Counted from the stretch's first letter, positions 7,797 through 17,143 are shown. The stretch is DNA of 64,000 bases from Mycolicibacterium mucogenicum DSM 44124 (GCF_005670685.2 NZ_CP062008.1:806001-870000), one strand, 5' to 3'. Numbers and translations: made by a program. Notes: generated by a model from the letters alone, not told the origin.

Positions 7797-9421
7797 TGGG
7801 CGCATCGGTGGAGGGCGTGACGCTGACGGAGTCCTACTGGCCGGCCGACCGCAGTGTGCCCCTGGTTGATTTCACGGTGGGTGCACTACTGGCCGATCGC
7901 GCTGCGGCGTTTCCGGACCGGGAAGCGCTCGTCGCCGTCCGCCACGGGACCGGCGAGACCGCCCGGCTGACCTATCGCGAACTGTTCGATGAGGCCTGCC
8001 GGGTTGCCACTGGTCTACGACGTATCGCGCAGCCCGGTGACTACGTGGCGCTGTGGGCGCCCAACGTGGTGGAGTGGACGACCATCCAATACGGTGCCGC
8101 GCTGGCCGGTGTGGTGCTCGTGGCGCTCAACCCGGTATTGCCGGCCGCAGACCTCGACTACGCGTTGCGTCATTGCGGCGCAGTCGTATTGCTGCACGCC
8201 GAGGAGAGCCGCGGCTACGCCATGGCGGATGTCGCCCGGGACGTGTGCGCAGCAATCTCGGGGCTTCGCCGAATATCGTTGTCGGACAGCGGTGCCTGGC
8301 GGGCCGACCACATCGACCACGATGTGGTCGCGCGTGCTCCCGTGGATCACGACCGTCCCGTCATGCTGCAGTACACGTCGGGCACGACAGGGCGGCCCAA
8401 GGGCGTCGTGCTGACCCATCGCGCGCTGGTGAACGTGGCGAAGTTGACGATGGAGGCTGCCGAAATCGAGTCGGCGGCCGTATGTCTGAACCCGTTGCCG
8501 CTGTTTCATACCGCCGGATGCGTGATCGCGACCCTCGGGCCGCTGTGGGTGGCCGGCACCGCCGTCGTCTGCGAACGATTCGTCGCACATGAGGTGCTGG
8601 ATGCGCTGCGCTTCGAGGAAGCATCTGTGTTGTTCTTCGTACCGACCGTCCTCACCGCGCTGCTGGCCGCGCAGGAGGTCAGCCGCCAACGACCGCCGCC
8701 GCTGCGCGTCATCATGGGTGGCGCCGCCACGGTTTCTCCACAGTTGATCGACAGTGCCGCAGAGGTTTTCGGCGCCGGGGTGTTCAATCTCTACGGGCAG
8801 ACGGAGCTGGCCCCGGTACTGACGCTGACGCGGCCGACGGACACCCGCGACGAGCGGCTGTCCACGGTCGGCCGGCCGTTGCCCCAAGTCGACTGTCGGA
8901 TCGTCGACCCGGCGACGGGGGACATCGCACCCATCGGGCAGGTGGGAGAGATCTGCGCGCGGGGCTATCAGCAATTCGTCGAGTACCTGCACGACCCCGA
9001 AGCCACGGCACGTGCGCTCGATCCGGACCACTTCGTCCGTACCGGCGACCTCGGCCGCATGGACTCGCGCGGCTTCGTGTCGGTGACGGGTCGGTTGAAG
9101 GAACTGATCATTCGTGGCGGTGAGAACATCGCACCCGCCGAGGTCGAACGTGTTGTCGTGGCCCACGACGAGGTCAGCGATGCGGTTGCGGTCGGCCTGC
9201 CCGACGAGCGCCTCGGCGAAATCGTCGCTGTGGTCTGCCGAGTGGCAGACCGGGCGGAACTCAAAGCCGATCTGGTGGACCACGCACGCCGGCACCTGCC
9301 CGCATACAAGGTGCCCGCCCGGTGGTTCGTCATCGATGCGTACCCGTCGACGGCGACCGGCAAGGTGCAGCGCCATGCCCTCGCCGCCGCGATCGAGCGC
9401 GGTGAGCTCCACGAATTATGA
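7796..9421 (+). CDS. acyl-CoA ligase (FadD-like)
   Basis: A 541-residue AMP-forming ligase with YTSGTTGRPKG, an YGQTELAP motif, the A8 region RLKELIIRGGENIAPAEVE and the A10 lysine in STATGKVQRH. The ATG at 7796 overlaps the SDR stop by one base; a GTG directly before it is an equally possible start. The 3' end overlaps the next ligase by four bases (ATGA). Two ligases in tandem may activate different intermediates of one pathway, for example the parent acid and a shortened or ring-opened acid. That division is inference. Confidence 0.92.
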   Translation: MGASVEGVTLTESYWPADRSVPLVDFTVGALLADRAAAFPDREALVAVRHGTGETARLTYRELFDEACRVATGLRRIAQPGDYVALWAPNVVEWTTIQYGAALAGVVLVALNPVLPAADLDYALRHCGAVVLLHAEESRGYAMADVARDVCAAISGLRRISLSDSGAWRADHIDHDVVARAPVDHDRPVMLQYTSGTTGRPKGVVLTHRALVNVAKLTMEAAEIESAAVCLNPLPLFHTAGCVIATLGPLWVAGTAVVCERFVAHEVLDALRFEEASVLFFVPTVLTALLAAQEVSRQRPPPLRVIMGGAATVSPQLIDSAAEVFGAGVFNLYGQTELAPVLTLTRPTDTRDERLSTVGRPLPQVDCRIVDPATGDIAPIGQVGEICARGYQQFVEYLHDPEATARALDPDHFVRTGDLGRMDSRGFVSVTGRLKELIIRGGENIAPAEVERVVVAHDEVSDAVAVGLPDERLGEIVAVVCRVADRAELKADLVDHARRHLPAYKVPARWFVIDAYPSTATGKVQRHALAAAIERGELHEL

Positions 9422-11148
9422 GCAGCACCAGTGCGATTGCCGAGCGGCGCGGGGAACTGCGGGCACACTTTCCGGTGTGGCGTGAACACACACTGGATGC
9501 CTGGCTCGATGAATGCGCCGCCCGGTACGCGTCGCGGCCGTTCGTGCTCACCGACGACGTCAGCCTGACCTACCGGCAGGTCGCCGACGAGTCCCGGCGG
9601 CTGGCAGCCGGCCTGACGAGGCTGGGGGTGCGGCCGGGCGACCGGGTTGGCCTCATCATGGCGAACTACCCGGAATTCGTGACGATGAAGTTCGCGATCG
9701 CCCGGGTCGGGGCGGTCGCGGTGCCCTTCAACTACCTCTACCGCAGCGACGAACTGGCGTTTGTACTAGAGGATTCCGGCTGCCGGCTGCTGGTCACCAT
9801 GACCGGATTCGGCGACCTGGACTACCAGGCGATGCTGGACGACATCGTCCCCGGCTGGGACCGCGACGACTTCGCCAACCGGTCCGGACGGTCCGGATGC
9901 ATCACCGCGCTCCGCCACGTCGTGGTCCTTGAAACCGACCGTCCACGCCGGGCTGGGGTGCGGTCGGTACGAGACCTGGCCGAACTTGCCGGCGCAGATG
10001 TTGCCGATCACGCGGCATCGCAAGGTGATCCGCGTGGCCCGGGGGACATCCTGTACACGTCCGGGACGACAGGATCGCCCAAGGGCGTGATGACCTCACA
10101 CGACGGCGTTCTGCGCACGGCTTTCGCCTCGGCGCTGTCGCGCGCGTACGAGGACGGTCGCCGGATTCTGTTCTCGTTGCCGTGTTATCACATGTTCGGT
10201 TACGTCGAGGGCCTGCTTTCGGTGATGTACGTCGGCGGCGCCGTGGTGTTGCAGCCCAGATTCAGCGCTGAAGGCTATTTCCGTGGCATTGAGCAGCACC
10301 GGGCCACCGATATCCTCTGTGTGCCCACCATGGCAGTGGCCTTGGTGGAGAGCCCGGCTCGCGAGAACTTCGATCTCTCCTCTCTGTCGGCGATCTTGTG
10401 CGGCTCGGCGCCGGCACCAATCTGGTTGTGGCAGAGGATCGAACGTGACTTCGGGGTGAGCGAGATCGTCACGGGTTATGGCATGACCGAATGCGGTGGT
10501 GCCATGACCCTCACGTTGCCCGAGGACGGCCTGTCATTGACGTCGGAGACGGTCGGTCGCCCGAAATTGGCCGGCGCCGCGGCGGTCGCGGGTACCGACG
10601 CGTTGGTCACCTACCGGGTGGTGGACCCGACGACCGGTGTGGATGTCGAACCCGGCGCCGAAGGCGAGCTGATCTCCAGCGGACCCGCCACCATGCTGGG
10701 CTACTGGAACCGTGCGGCCGAAACGTCGGCGGCCCTGCGCGGCGGCTGGCTGTGGTCGGGCGACCTCGGCTGCCGGTGTGACGATGGCTATCTCCGGGTG
10801 ACGGGCCGCACCAAAGAGATGTACAAGAGCGGCGGAGAGTTGGTGATGCCCAAGGAGATCGAGGACCTGCTCGCGGTGCATCCCGACATCAGCCAGGTGT
10901 TCGCCGTCGGATTGACCGACGACCGGTGGGGTGAAATCGGTTGTGTGATCGTCATTCCGGCTCCGGGAGCTGCCATCACCGAACAGGATGTGCTGGACAT
11001 CTGCCGGGCTCGGCTGGCTCGATTCAAAGTGCCCAAGCGGGTGGTGTTCTACCGGGCCGACCAGTTGCCGACCACGCCGACCGGCAAGGTGCAGAAGTTC
11101 CGTCTCGTGCAGCAGCTGCGTTCCGGCGGTGGCGCGCCGACTGACTAG
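9418..11148 (+). CDS. acyl-CoA ligase (FadD-like, longer form)
   Basis: A 576-residue ANL ligase: YTSGTTGSPKGV P-loop around residue 212, GYGMTECGG acid-binding motif, A8 region RTKEMYKSGGELVMPKEIE, and A10 lysine in TTPTGKVQK. Its closest style is the cyclohexanecarboxylate/medium-chain acid ligases and FadD3-like enzymes, but I cannot fix the substrate. The ATG overlaps the previous stop as ATGA. At the 3' end it overlaps the convergent MBL gene by four bases, leaving no room for a terminator between them. Confidence 0.92.
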   Translation: MSSTSAIAERRGELRAHFPVWREHTLDAWLDECAARYASRPFVLTDDVSLTYRQVADESRRLAAGLTRLGVRPGDRVGLIMANYPEFVTMKFAIARVGAVAVPFNYLYRSDELAFVLEDSGCRLLVTMTGFGDLDYQAMLDDIVPGWDRDDFANRSGRSGCITALRHVVVLETDRPRRAGVRSVRDLAELAGADVADHAASQGDPRGPGDILYTSGTTGSPKGVMTSHDGVLRTAFASALSRAYEDGRRILFSLPCYHMFGYVEGLLSVMYVGGAVVLQPRFSAEGYFRGIEQHRATDILCVPTMAVALVESPARENFDLSSLSAILCGSAPAPIWLWQRIERDFGVSEIVTGYGMTECGGAMTLTLPEDGLSLTSETVGRPKLAGAAAVAGTDALVTYRVVDPTTGVDVEPGAEGELISSGPATMLGYWNRAAETSAALRGGWLWSGDLGCRCDDGYLRVTGRTKEMYKSGGELVMPKEIEDLLAVHPDISQVFAVGLTDDRWGEIGCVIVIPAPGAAITEQDVLDICRARLARFKVPKRVVFYRADQLPTTPTGKVQKFRLVQQLRSGGGAPTD

Positions 11149-12167
11149 GCCACGGTGAAAACGCGGCCGTCGGCTTCGTCTTGGTGGGTCAGTATGTGTT
11201 GGGTGGCAAGCAGGTCCAGATGAGCGGCGACCTCGAGTACCGCGGTCATCTGATGGACGACGTCGAGGTCGCCGAGCGCCCGCTCATGCCGGGTCCAGCG
11301 CATCTGTGCTGCAACGTCAAACGCTGTGCACGGACCGGCTGCGACGAATTCGGCCACGAGCTCGAGTCGCTGCCGGTGATGATCGAGTAGTTCCTGAGCG
11401 CGATCTCCGGTGCGCTGGTTGGCCGGACCGTGCGCCGGTAGCATCCGGGACTGCGGTAACTCGAGAAACAGTTCCAGCGAGGACAGGTACGACTGCAGTG
11501 GCAGCGCCTCGGGAGCTCGTTCGAACGCGATGGACGGGGTGATCCGGGGCAGCAGGTGGTCTCCGGTGAACACCATGCCGTCGGCGACATCGTCGAAGAC
11601 CATGTGTCCGCGGGTGTGGCCCGGGGTGAACCGCGCGACGACCGACGTACCGCCACAGTCGATCACGTCACCATCTGTCAGCCACCGGTCCGGCGCGGTG
11701 AACGCGATACCGAGCTCGTACGACTCCCATCGCAGCCCTTCGACGGCGCGGGCGAGGCGTGGGGCTCCCGCGGTCATGAGCATTCCGACCTGCGTCGGAT
11801 GGACTCCGTTCACCGTCGCGAACGACTCGATGCTGTGCCGTTCCTCGTGCCCCAGCATCAGTTCCGCACCGTATGTGGCGCTCCACCGCAGCGCGAGTGA
11901 GTAGTGATCCCAATGTTGGTGGGTCACCAGGATTTGTCTGACGTCGGAGGGTCCGGCGCCGAAGCCGTGCAGCGCGTTGCACAGGGCCGTTTCCGCGGGC
12001 GTCCAGTCCCAGCCGGGATCGATGAGAGTGACTTCGTTCGCGCCGAGGATGAGGTAGGCGTTGACCGATGTGAGGCCGGGGAGCGGCAACGGCAGCGGCA
12101 CCCGGACGACGCGATCGGTGATCAGTTCACATCCGGGGTCGACACCGGAGGTACTCAGCGCAGACAT
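11145..12167 (-). CDS. metallo-beta-lactamase-fold hydrolase
   Basis: A 340-residue MBL-fold protein. The metal-binding motif THQHWDH gives H83, H85, D87 and H88; later ligands are in PGHTRGH and FTGDH. A C-terminal helical/winged extension follows, as in LACTB2-like and other acyl-thioesterase-like members. The ATG at 12167 has GGAGGA seven bases upstream and replaces a longer TTG frame. It is divergent from the CitE-like gene across an operator-like site. In this setting a thioesterase or lactonase role acting on a pathway intermediate is plausible but unproven. Confidence 0.85.
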   Translation of the reverse strand: MSALSTSGVDPGCELITDRVVRVPLPLPLPGLTSVNAYLILGANEVTLIDPGWDWTPAETALCNALHGFGAGPSDVRQILVTHQHWDHYSLALRWSATYGAELMLGHEERHSIESFATVNGVHPTQVGMLMTAGAPRLARAVEGLRWESYELGIAFTAPDRWLTDGDVIDCGGTSVVARFTPGHTRGHMVFDDVADGMVFTGDHLLPRITPSIAFERAPEALPLQSYLSSLELFLELPQSRMLPAHGPANQRTGDRAQELLDHHRQRLELVAEFVAAGPCTAFDVAAQMRWTRHERALGDLDVVHQMTAVLEVAAHLDLLATQHILTHQDEADGRVFTVA

Positions 12168-12200
12168 CTCGGCGTCCTCCAGGGCATCTCGTCCAACCAA

Positions 12201-12224
12201 TTTAATTTAACACAGAATTGAAAA
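12201..12224. promoter_or_regulatory. operator-like AT-rich site 3 (MBL/CitE-like divergent promoter)
   Basis: An AT-only-looking block in the 79-bp gap between divergent genes, reading TTTAATTTAACA then CAGAATTGAAAA. On the minus strand it matches the site upstream of the thiolase at 14 of 18 positions. It is the least symmetrical of the six related sites. Its placement between divergent starts would let one protein control both genes. Confidence 0.45.
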
Positions 12225-12246
12225 TGGTGTTACGCTGCGCGTCACG

Positions 12247-13113
12247 ATGGAACCACGCATTGAGAACGTCGGCGGCGCCCGCAGTGTGCTGTTCGTGCCG
12301 GGCGATCGACCGGACCGGTTCGCCAAGGCCGCTGCAAGCGGCGCCGATCTCATCGTGCTCGACCTCGAGGACGCGGTGGCGCCGGACGCGAAGAGCGCCG
12401 CGCGTGACGCGGTGGATGGGTGGCTGAGCGCCGGCCGGCAGGCCGTCGTCCGGGTCAACGGGACCGATACCCCGTGGTTCACCGACGACGTAGCCGTGGC
12501 GTCGGCTCACCAGTGCGCGGTCATGCTACCGAAAGCCCTTGGCGCCGAACATGTTGCGTTGGTCGCGCGCCGGCTGCCCTGCCGAATCCCGTTGATTGCG
12601 CTCATCGAGACGGCGTCGGGCATCCAGGCGGCCGGCGAGATTTGTGCCGCCGACCGGATCGCCGCCGTGGCGTTCGGAAGTATCGATCTCAGTGCGGAAC
12701 TGGGCATCCGCCCCGACGATCGGCAGGCCCTGCTGCACGCCCGCAGCGTCGTGGTGCTGGCGGCCGCCGCTGGGAAGCCGGCGCCCTGGGACGGGGTGAC
12801 CACCGCCGTGCACGACGACGAGGCTGTCCGCGCCGACGCGGCTCACGCCGCGCAATTGGGGTTCGGCGGCAAGCTCTGCATCCATCCCCGTCAGGTGGCG
12901 ATCGTCAACGCCCAGTTCGAGCCTTCGCCGGCGGAACAGGCGTGGGCGCAACGCGTTCTGGACGCGGCGGCGGACAGCCGGGGATCGGCATGTGTCATCG
13001 ATGGATGCATGGTCGACAAGCCCGTCCTCGACCGGGCTGCCCGACTTTTGGCAAGAGCCCGCAACGGCGAATCTCGCGCGGCGTGCGGCCACCTGGAAGG
13101 GAATTCGAATTGA
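12247..13113 (+). CDS. CitE/HpcH-family C-C lyase (citrate lyase beta subunit-like)
   Basis: A 288-residue TIM-barrel protein of the HpcH/HpaI and CitE superfamily. Conserved segments are SVLFVPGDRPDRFAKA, VLDLEDAV (metal/CoA region), the ALIET strand, GSIDLSAELGI and the C-terminal GFGGKLCIHPRQV. Stand-alone relatives cleave or form malyl-, citramalyl- or similar hydroxyacyl-CoA with Mg2+. No citrate lyase alpha or ACP subunit is present, so a stand-alone lyase of a beta-hydroxyacyl-CoA intermediate is likely. The stop overlaps the TTG start of the next gene. Confidence 0.87.
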   Translation: MEPRIENVGGARSVLFVPGDRPDRFAKAAASGADLIVLDLEDAVAPDAKSAARDAVDGWLSAGRQAVVRVNGTDTPWFTDDVAVASAHQCAVMLPKALGAEHVALVARRLPCRIPLIALIETASGIQAAGEICAADRIAAVAFGSIDLSAELGIRPDDRQALLHARSVVVLAAAAGKPAPWDGVTTAVHDDEAVRADAAHAAQLGFGGKLCIHPRQVAIVNAQFEPSPAEQAWAQRVLDAAADSRGSACVIDGCMVDKPVLDRAARLLARARNGESRAACGHLEGNSN

Positions 13114-14324
13114 CCGGGATCGACACCCCATTGACCGCCAACGCCGATGCCGCGCAACGGTTGTACGACGCGTTGCACGCTGGTGACCGAGACGCGCTGG
13201 CAGTCCTGCTGCATCCGGACTTCGTCGGCCACACCACGGCCGGTCTCCCGCTGGACCTCGGTGGTGATCGCTCGGGGCCGGACGAGATGCAGCGCGATTT
13301 CTGGTGGCGGATCGGCCGCCACTACGTGGCAGAGGCACATCCCGACGAGATGCGCCGACTCGATGACGGACGACTTTTCGTCCGGGGCCGGTACCGCGGC
13401 CATGGTCGCGTGTCGGGTAACCGCTTGGACGCCGAGTTCGTTCACGTCCTGACCTTCGCGGCCGACGGCACCATCGTGCGGCTCGATCAACTCACCGACA
13501 GCGCTTCCTGGGTTGCGGCGTTAGGCGATGCCGCCGCGCCGCCGGTGATCGATTACACGGTGAGTGACGGTGTCGCGACGGTCTGCCTGAACCGGCCCGA
13601 GGTGCGCAACGCGATCGACATGCGGATGGGGGAGGAGACGCTCCGGGTCGCCCAACGGATCGCCGAAGACGGCGCCGTGCGCGCCGTGCTGATCTGCGGC
13701 AACGGCCCGGCGCTGACGGTCGGTGGCGACATCGACTACTTTCTGACGACCCCGCCCGACCGGTTCGGCGCCCTGTTCGCCCGCATGACCAGTCCGTTCC
13801 ATGAGGCGTTCCGGATACTGAGCCGGATCGACGCGCCCATCGTGACCGCCGCACATGGCGCCGTCGCCGGCGGCGGACTCGGTTATGTCTATGCCGCCGA
13901 TCTCGTCGTCGCCGCGGAAGGCGCGAAATTCGTGACCGGGTTCGCCGGCCTTGGGCTGTCCGGCGACGGCGGTGGCACGTGGCACCTGCCGCGGCTGATC
14001 GGGGCGCGTCGAGCTGCCGAGGCCTACCTGCGCAACACCCCGATCACCGCGGACGAAGCGCAGCGCTGGGGGATGGTCAACGCGGTGGTCCCGGCTGACG
14101 ACCTGCGTGCGCAGGCACTGCAACTGGCCGCCGAGCTCGCTTCCGGGCCCACGCGCGCGTTCGGGCGAATGCGGGCGCTGCTGCGCGAGACGTGGACCCG
14201 CGACCTGTCCGAGCAGCTTCTGGCCGAGGCGGAGTCGATGCGGGATCTGGGCGGAAGTGCCGACGCTGCCGATGCCATCGCCGCGTTTGTCGAGAAGCGA
14301 AAGCCGCACTTCACCGGCAGGTGA
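13110..14324 (+). CDS. fusion: SnoaL-like (NTF2 fold) domain + crotonase
   Basis: A single 404-residue frame with two domains. Residues 1-135 look like a SnoaL/ketosteroid-isomerase fold (AAQRLYDALHAGDRDALAVLLHPDF, then FVHVLTFAADGTIVRLDQL). Residues from about 145 are an enoyl-CoA hydratase/isomerase domain (ATVCLNRPEVRNAI, AGGGLGY, SGDGGGTWHLPRLIG). Both hydratase glutamates of classical crotonases are replaced, while the Asp of PaaG-type isomerases is present in SGDGGG. The start is TTG at 13110, with GGAAGGG upstream and overlap with the lyase stop. An isomerase or hydrolase role is more likely than simple hydration. Confidence 0.82.
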   Translation: MTGIDTPLTANADAAQRLYDALHAGDRDALAVLLHPDFVGHTTAGLPLDLGGDRSGPDEMQRDFWWRIGRHYVAEAHPDEMRRLDDGRLFVRGRYRGHGRVSGNRLDAEFVHVLTFAADGTIVRLDQLTDSASWVAALGDAAAPPVIDYTVSDGVATVCLNRPEVRNAIDMRMGEETLRVAQRIAEDGAVRAVLICGNGPALTVGGDIDYFLTTPPDRFGALFARMTSPFHEAFRILSRIDAPIVTAAHGAVAGGGLGYVYAADLVVAAEGAKFVTGFAGLGLSGDGGGTWHLPRLIGARRAAEAYLRNTPITADEAQRWGMVNAVVPADDLRAQALQLAAELASGPTRAFGRMRALLRETWTRDLSEQLLAEAESMRDLGGSADAADAIAAFVEKRKPHFTGR

Positions 14325-14325
14325 G

Positions 14326-15006
14326 TTACCGGGCGCGTTTGGGACGCGGCGTGGCGTCCTCGTCGGTGCCGGGTGCGGCGATCGCGTTGCGGACGAATGA
14401 CGTCGCGTTGCGGACGACCGATTCCACCGATCCGCGGCGCGGCGTCCACCATTCGGCGGCCCAGTTGAGCGATCCGATGATCAGCAGCTGTGCGACGGTC
14501 AGATCGAGATCGTCGCGGAGCTGACCTTCGGCATGTGCTGCCCTCATGAGTTTGCGCCAAATGGCGGAGTAGGTGGCTTCCTCCGCCAGCTGCCGGGCGC
14601 GCAGGTGCTCGGGCACCTGGCCGCTGTTCCGGATCGATGCCGTGGCGTAGTCGGACAGTTCGAGTTCGTGGCGCAGATGGGTCTCGACCGCGATGAGAAT
14701 CCGGTCCAGCGGCGACGTGTCGGAGGGCAGCTCGTCGAGCACTGACTGCAGGTGCCGTGCCATGTCGGCGATGCCGCTCCACATCACCTCTTCGATCAGA
14801 TCTTCGCGTGAGGGGAAGTAGTAGTAGATCGCCGGCGCCTGGAGCTCCGCGTGCTCGGCGACGTCGGTGAGGCGAGTGCCCGCATAACCCTTCGTGCTCA
14901 GCACGTGCGCTGCGGCATCGAGGATGCGCCGACGGGTGCGAGCCGACTTGGAATCCGCGTCGCCACTGTCCTCTGACGCCAGAGCCTGAGCCGATTTTCT
15001 AGCCAT
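14326..15006 (-). CDS. TetR-family regulator, candidate master repressor of the island
   Basis: A 226-residue TetR protein: HTH TRRRILDAAAHVLSTKGYAGTRLTDVAEHAELQAPAIYYYFPSREDLI near residues 24-72, followed by a long helical ligand domain typical of FadR/KstR-like repressors that sense acyl-CoA. It is divergent from the maoC-crotonase-Rieske operon, and the 159-bp gap between them holds one of six related operator-like sites. That position makes it the best candidate for the regulator of the whole family of sites. The 3' end abuts the convergent crotonase fusion gene. Confidence 0.9.
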   Translation of the reverse strand: MARKSAQALASEDSGDADSKSARTRRRILDAAAHVLSTKGYAGTRLTDVAEHAELQAPAIYYYFPSREDLIEEVMWSGIADMARHLQSVLDELPSDTSPLDRILIAVETHLRHELELSDYATASIRNSGQVPEHLRARQLAEEATYSAIWRKLMRAAHAEGQLRDDLDLTVAQLLIIGSLNWAAEWWTPRRGSVESVVRNATSFVRNAIAAPGTDEDATPRPKRAR

Positions 15007-15120
15007 CGTTCAACTATATGGGGAACGGTGGGTAAACCGTCTGCCGGGCGCGCGGGCGGGTGCCTGTGCCGTTCACCGTGGACGTGCCGCTCACTCGGCC
15101 GTGATTGACCAACCTTCAAG

Positions 15121-15139
15121 TTTTAATCTATATTCAAAA
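15121..15139. promoter_or_regulatory. operator-like AT-rich site 4 (TetR/MaoC divergent promoter)
   Basis: Minus-strand reading TTTTGAATATAGATTAAAA. I used this copy as the reference for the six-site family. It lies 26 bp upstream of the MaoC start and about 115 bp upstream of the divergent TetR gene, so it could control both the operon and the regulator itself. Confidence 0.6.
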
Positions 15140-15165
15140 TTGACTGAGGTATGGAGGTGATGTGC

Positions 15166-15618
15166 GTGAAGGTTTTTCGAAGCATCGACGAGTTCGCGGC
15201 AGCGGAGGGGACATCGTTGGGCCCCACCGACTGGCTGACGATCGATCAGGACCGGGTGAACAAGTTCGCCGACGCCACCGGTGATCACCAGTGGATTCAC
15301 GTCGACCCGGAACGGGCCGCGCAGGGGCCCTTCGGAACCGCGATCGCCCACGGTCTGCTGACGCTGTCGCTGACACCGGTGCTGGCGCACGACCTCTACA
15401 CCGTTGAGGGGGTGAAGATGGCGGTGAACTACGGCTACAACAAGGTGCGCTTCGTCTCGCCGGTCCCCGTCGGCTCGAAGATCCGCGCTTCTGCCGTGGT
15501 CGGTCCGGTCACCGTGGTGCCGGGCGGTGTTCAGGGGCAGCTGACGACGACCATCGAGATCGAAGGCTCGGACAAGCCGGCGTGCGTCGTCGAATCCATT
15601 GTGCGGTACTACTCATGA
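15166..15618 (+). CDS. MaoC-like (R)-specific enoyl-CoA hydratase
   Basis: A 150-residue hot-dog-fold hydratase. The hydratase-2 motif is clear: FADATGDHQWIHVDPERA contains the D-x4-H dyad, followed by GPFGTAIAHGLLTLSL. It should add water to an enoyl-CoA. I chose GTG at 15166 because GGAGGT ends seven bases upstream; ATG codons at 15151 and 15160 are in frame but overlap that site. It opens an operon that runs through crotonases, the Rieske oxygenase and thiolases to 24691, mostly with overlapping genes. Confidence 0.9.
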   Translation: MKVFRSIDEFAAAEGTSLGPTDWLTIDQDRVNKFADATGDHQWIHVDPERAAQGPFGTAIAHGLLTLSLTPVLAHDLYTVEGVKMAVNYGYNKVRFVSPVPVGSKIRASAVVGPVTVVPGGVQGQLTTTIEIEGSDKPACVVESIVRYYS

Positions 15619-16355
15619 CCGAGCCGGTGCTGCTCGACGTGGCCGGCAGGGTGGCCACAGTCACGCTGAACCGTCCCGAGCAGCGCAATGCCATCACCGT
15701 CGCCCTCGGGGCGGCGTTGGATCGGTCCCTTCGTGAGGCTGCCAGCCTGGCCGACGTCGTCGTGGTTCGCGGTGCGGGTGGGAACTTCTGCGCAGGAGGG
15801 GATTTCCACGAGCTGGGACGTCTGCGTGCGGACGGCCGCGATGCGATGGCCAAACTCTTCGACAACTTCCGCCGTGCCTGCGCGGTGATCGAGAGTCTGC
15901 CGATACCGGTGATCTGCGCGGTGGAGGGCTATGCGACGGCCGGCGGTTTCGAGCTCGTCCAGGCGGCGGACATCGTGCTGCTGCACGAGAATGCGGTGCT
16001 TGCCGACATCCACACGAAGTTCGGGCAGATCCCGGGTGGCGGCAGCACGCAGCGCTTGCCGCGGCTCGTCGGACGTCAACGCGCACTCGCGCACATTCTC
16101 ACCGCGGACAAACTGACAGCTGCCGAAGCGCTCGACTGGGGCCTGGCGTACCGCGTGTTCGGGGCCGGCGAATTCGATTCGGCGGTGGCGGGTTTCGCCA
16201 CCACCCTGGCGATGAAGGACCGCACCGCACTCGAACGGACCAAGGCACTCGTCTACCGGGGGCTGCGGCTGCCGCTCGACGACGGCCTGGCGCTGGAGCG
16301 GGAAGCCGTCCTCGACCACGTCGCGCTGACCGGAACAGGAGTCGGGCGTGGCTGA
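15615..16355 (+). CDS. crotonase (enoyl-CoA hydratase/isomerase family)
   Basis: A 246-residue crotonase starting with an ATGA overlap on the MaoC gene. The oxyanion-hole regions are intact (NFCAGGDF and AGGFELVQAAD). By alignment to rat enoyl-CoA hydratase the first catalytic glutamate is kept (GGFEL), whereas the position of the second is a histidine (ADIHTKFGQIPGGG). It may therefore still hydrate, or act as an isomerase. It ends eight bases inside the next crotonase, which points to tight translational coupling. Confidence 0.87.
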   Translation: MTEPVLLDVAGRVATVTLNRPEQRNAITVALGAALDRSLREAASLADVVVVRGAGGNFCAGGDFHELGRLRADGRDAMAKLFDNFRRACAVIESLPIPVICAVEGYATAGGFELVQAADIVLLHENAVLADIHTKFGQIPGGGSTQRLPRLVGRQRALAHILTADKLTAAEALDWGLAYRVFGAGEFDSAVAGFATTLAMKDRTALERTKALVYRGLRLPLDDGLALEREAVLDHVALTGTGVGRG

Positions 16356-17142
16356 CCAACAGGTTCTCCTCGACGTCGCCGAAGACGGGGTGGCGCGGCT
16401 GCGCCTCAACCGGCCCGAGGCCGCCAACGGCATGAACGTGCCATTCCTGCAGGCCCTGCACGCTGCGATCATGCAATGTCACGGCGACCCGTCCGTCCGG
16501 GTCGTCATCATCACCGGCGAGGGCAAGAACTTCTGTGCCGGCGGCGACGTACGCACGTTCGCGTCGAAAGGTGAAGCGCTACCGGACTATCTGCGCGAGG
16601 CGACCGCCTGGCTGCAGCTCGCGGTCGACGCACTGCTCCAGTTGCAGGTGCCGGTGCTCGCCGGCGTGCACGGATTCGCCGCCGGCGGTGGCGGTTTCGG
16701 GCTGGTGTGCGCAGCGGATTTCGTCATCGCCGCCGAGTCCGCGAAGTTCATGTCAGGGGCCGTCCGCGTCGGGATGGCACCCGACGCCGGCGTATCGGTG
16801 ACCCTCACCCAGTTGGTCGGGTTCCGCAAGGCGATGGAGATCGTGCTCACCAATCCGACCCTGTCTGCGCAGGAGGCCCTCGCTCTCGGTCTGCTGACCA
16901 AGGTCGTGCCCGATGAACGTCTCGATGATGAGTTGACCGAATTCGCAGCACAATTCACCGAGATGGCGCCCAAAGCGGTCGGTGCGGCCAAGCGGCTGAT
17001 GTGGGGCGGCCTGGGTACCAGCGTGGTGCAGCGGCTGGGTGAGGAGGCGCGCACTGTGGCCGAACTGTCGGGCACGGCGGATTCGCGTGAAGGGCTGGCG
17101 GCCGTCATCGAGCGGCGGCCGCCACGGTTCACCGGGAAATGA
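16348..17142 (+). CDS. crotonase, PaaG-like residues
   Basis: A 264-residue crotonase starting at GTG and overlapping the previous gene by eight bases. The oxyanion motifs (NFCAGGDVR, AGGGGFGLVCAAD) are complete. The first hydratase glutamate is glycine, and the second region reads VGMAPDAGVSVTL, with an aspartate where PaaG-type delta3,delta2-enoyl-CoA isomerases have their catalytic Asp. I infer a double-bond isomerase, but hydrolase or dehalogenase activities are also known for such variants. Confidence 0.87.
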   Translation: MADQQVLLDVAEDGVARLRLNRPEAANGMNVPFLQALHAAIMQCHGDPSVRVVIITGEGKNFCAGGDVRTFASKGEALPDYLREATAWLQLAVDALLQLQVPVLAGVHGFAAGGGGFGLVCAADFVIAAESAKFMSGAVRVGMAPDAGVSVTLTQLVGFRKAMEIVLTNPTLSAQEALALGLLTKVVPDERLDDELTEFAAQFTEMAPKAVGAAKRLMWGGLGTSVVQRLGEEARTVAELSGTADSREGLAAVIERRPPRFTGK

Positions 17143-17143
17143 C

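Noticed and set aside
12247-13113. citE as part of a citrate lyase complex
   Set aside because: No citF, citD or citC partner is present, so a stand-alone lyase is more likely.
15112-15141. KstR2-type site in the MaoC promoter
   Set aside because: The fixed CAAG-N2-CTTG core is absent; the sequence fits the separate AT-rich family instead.
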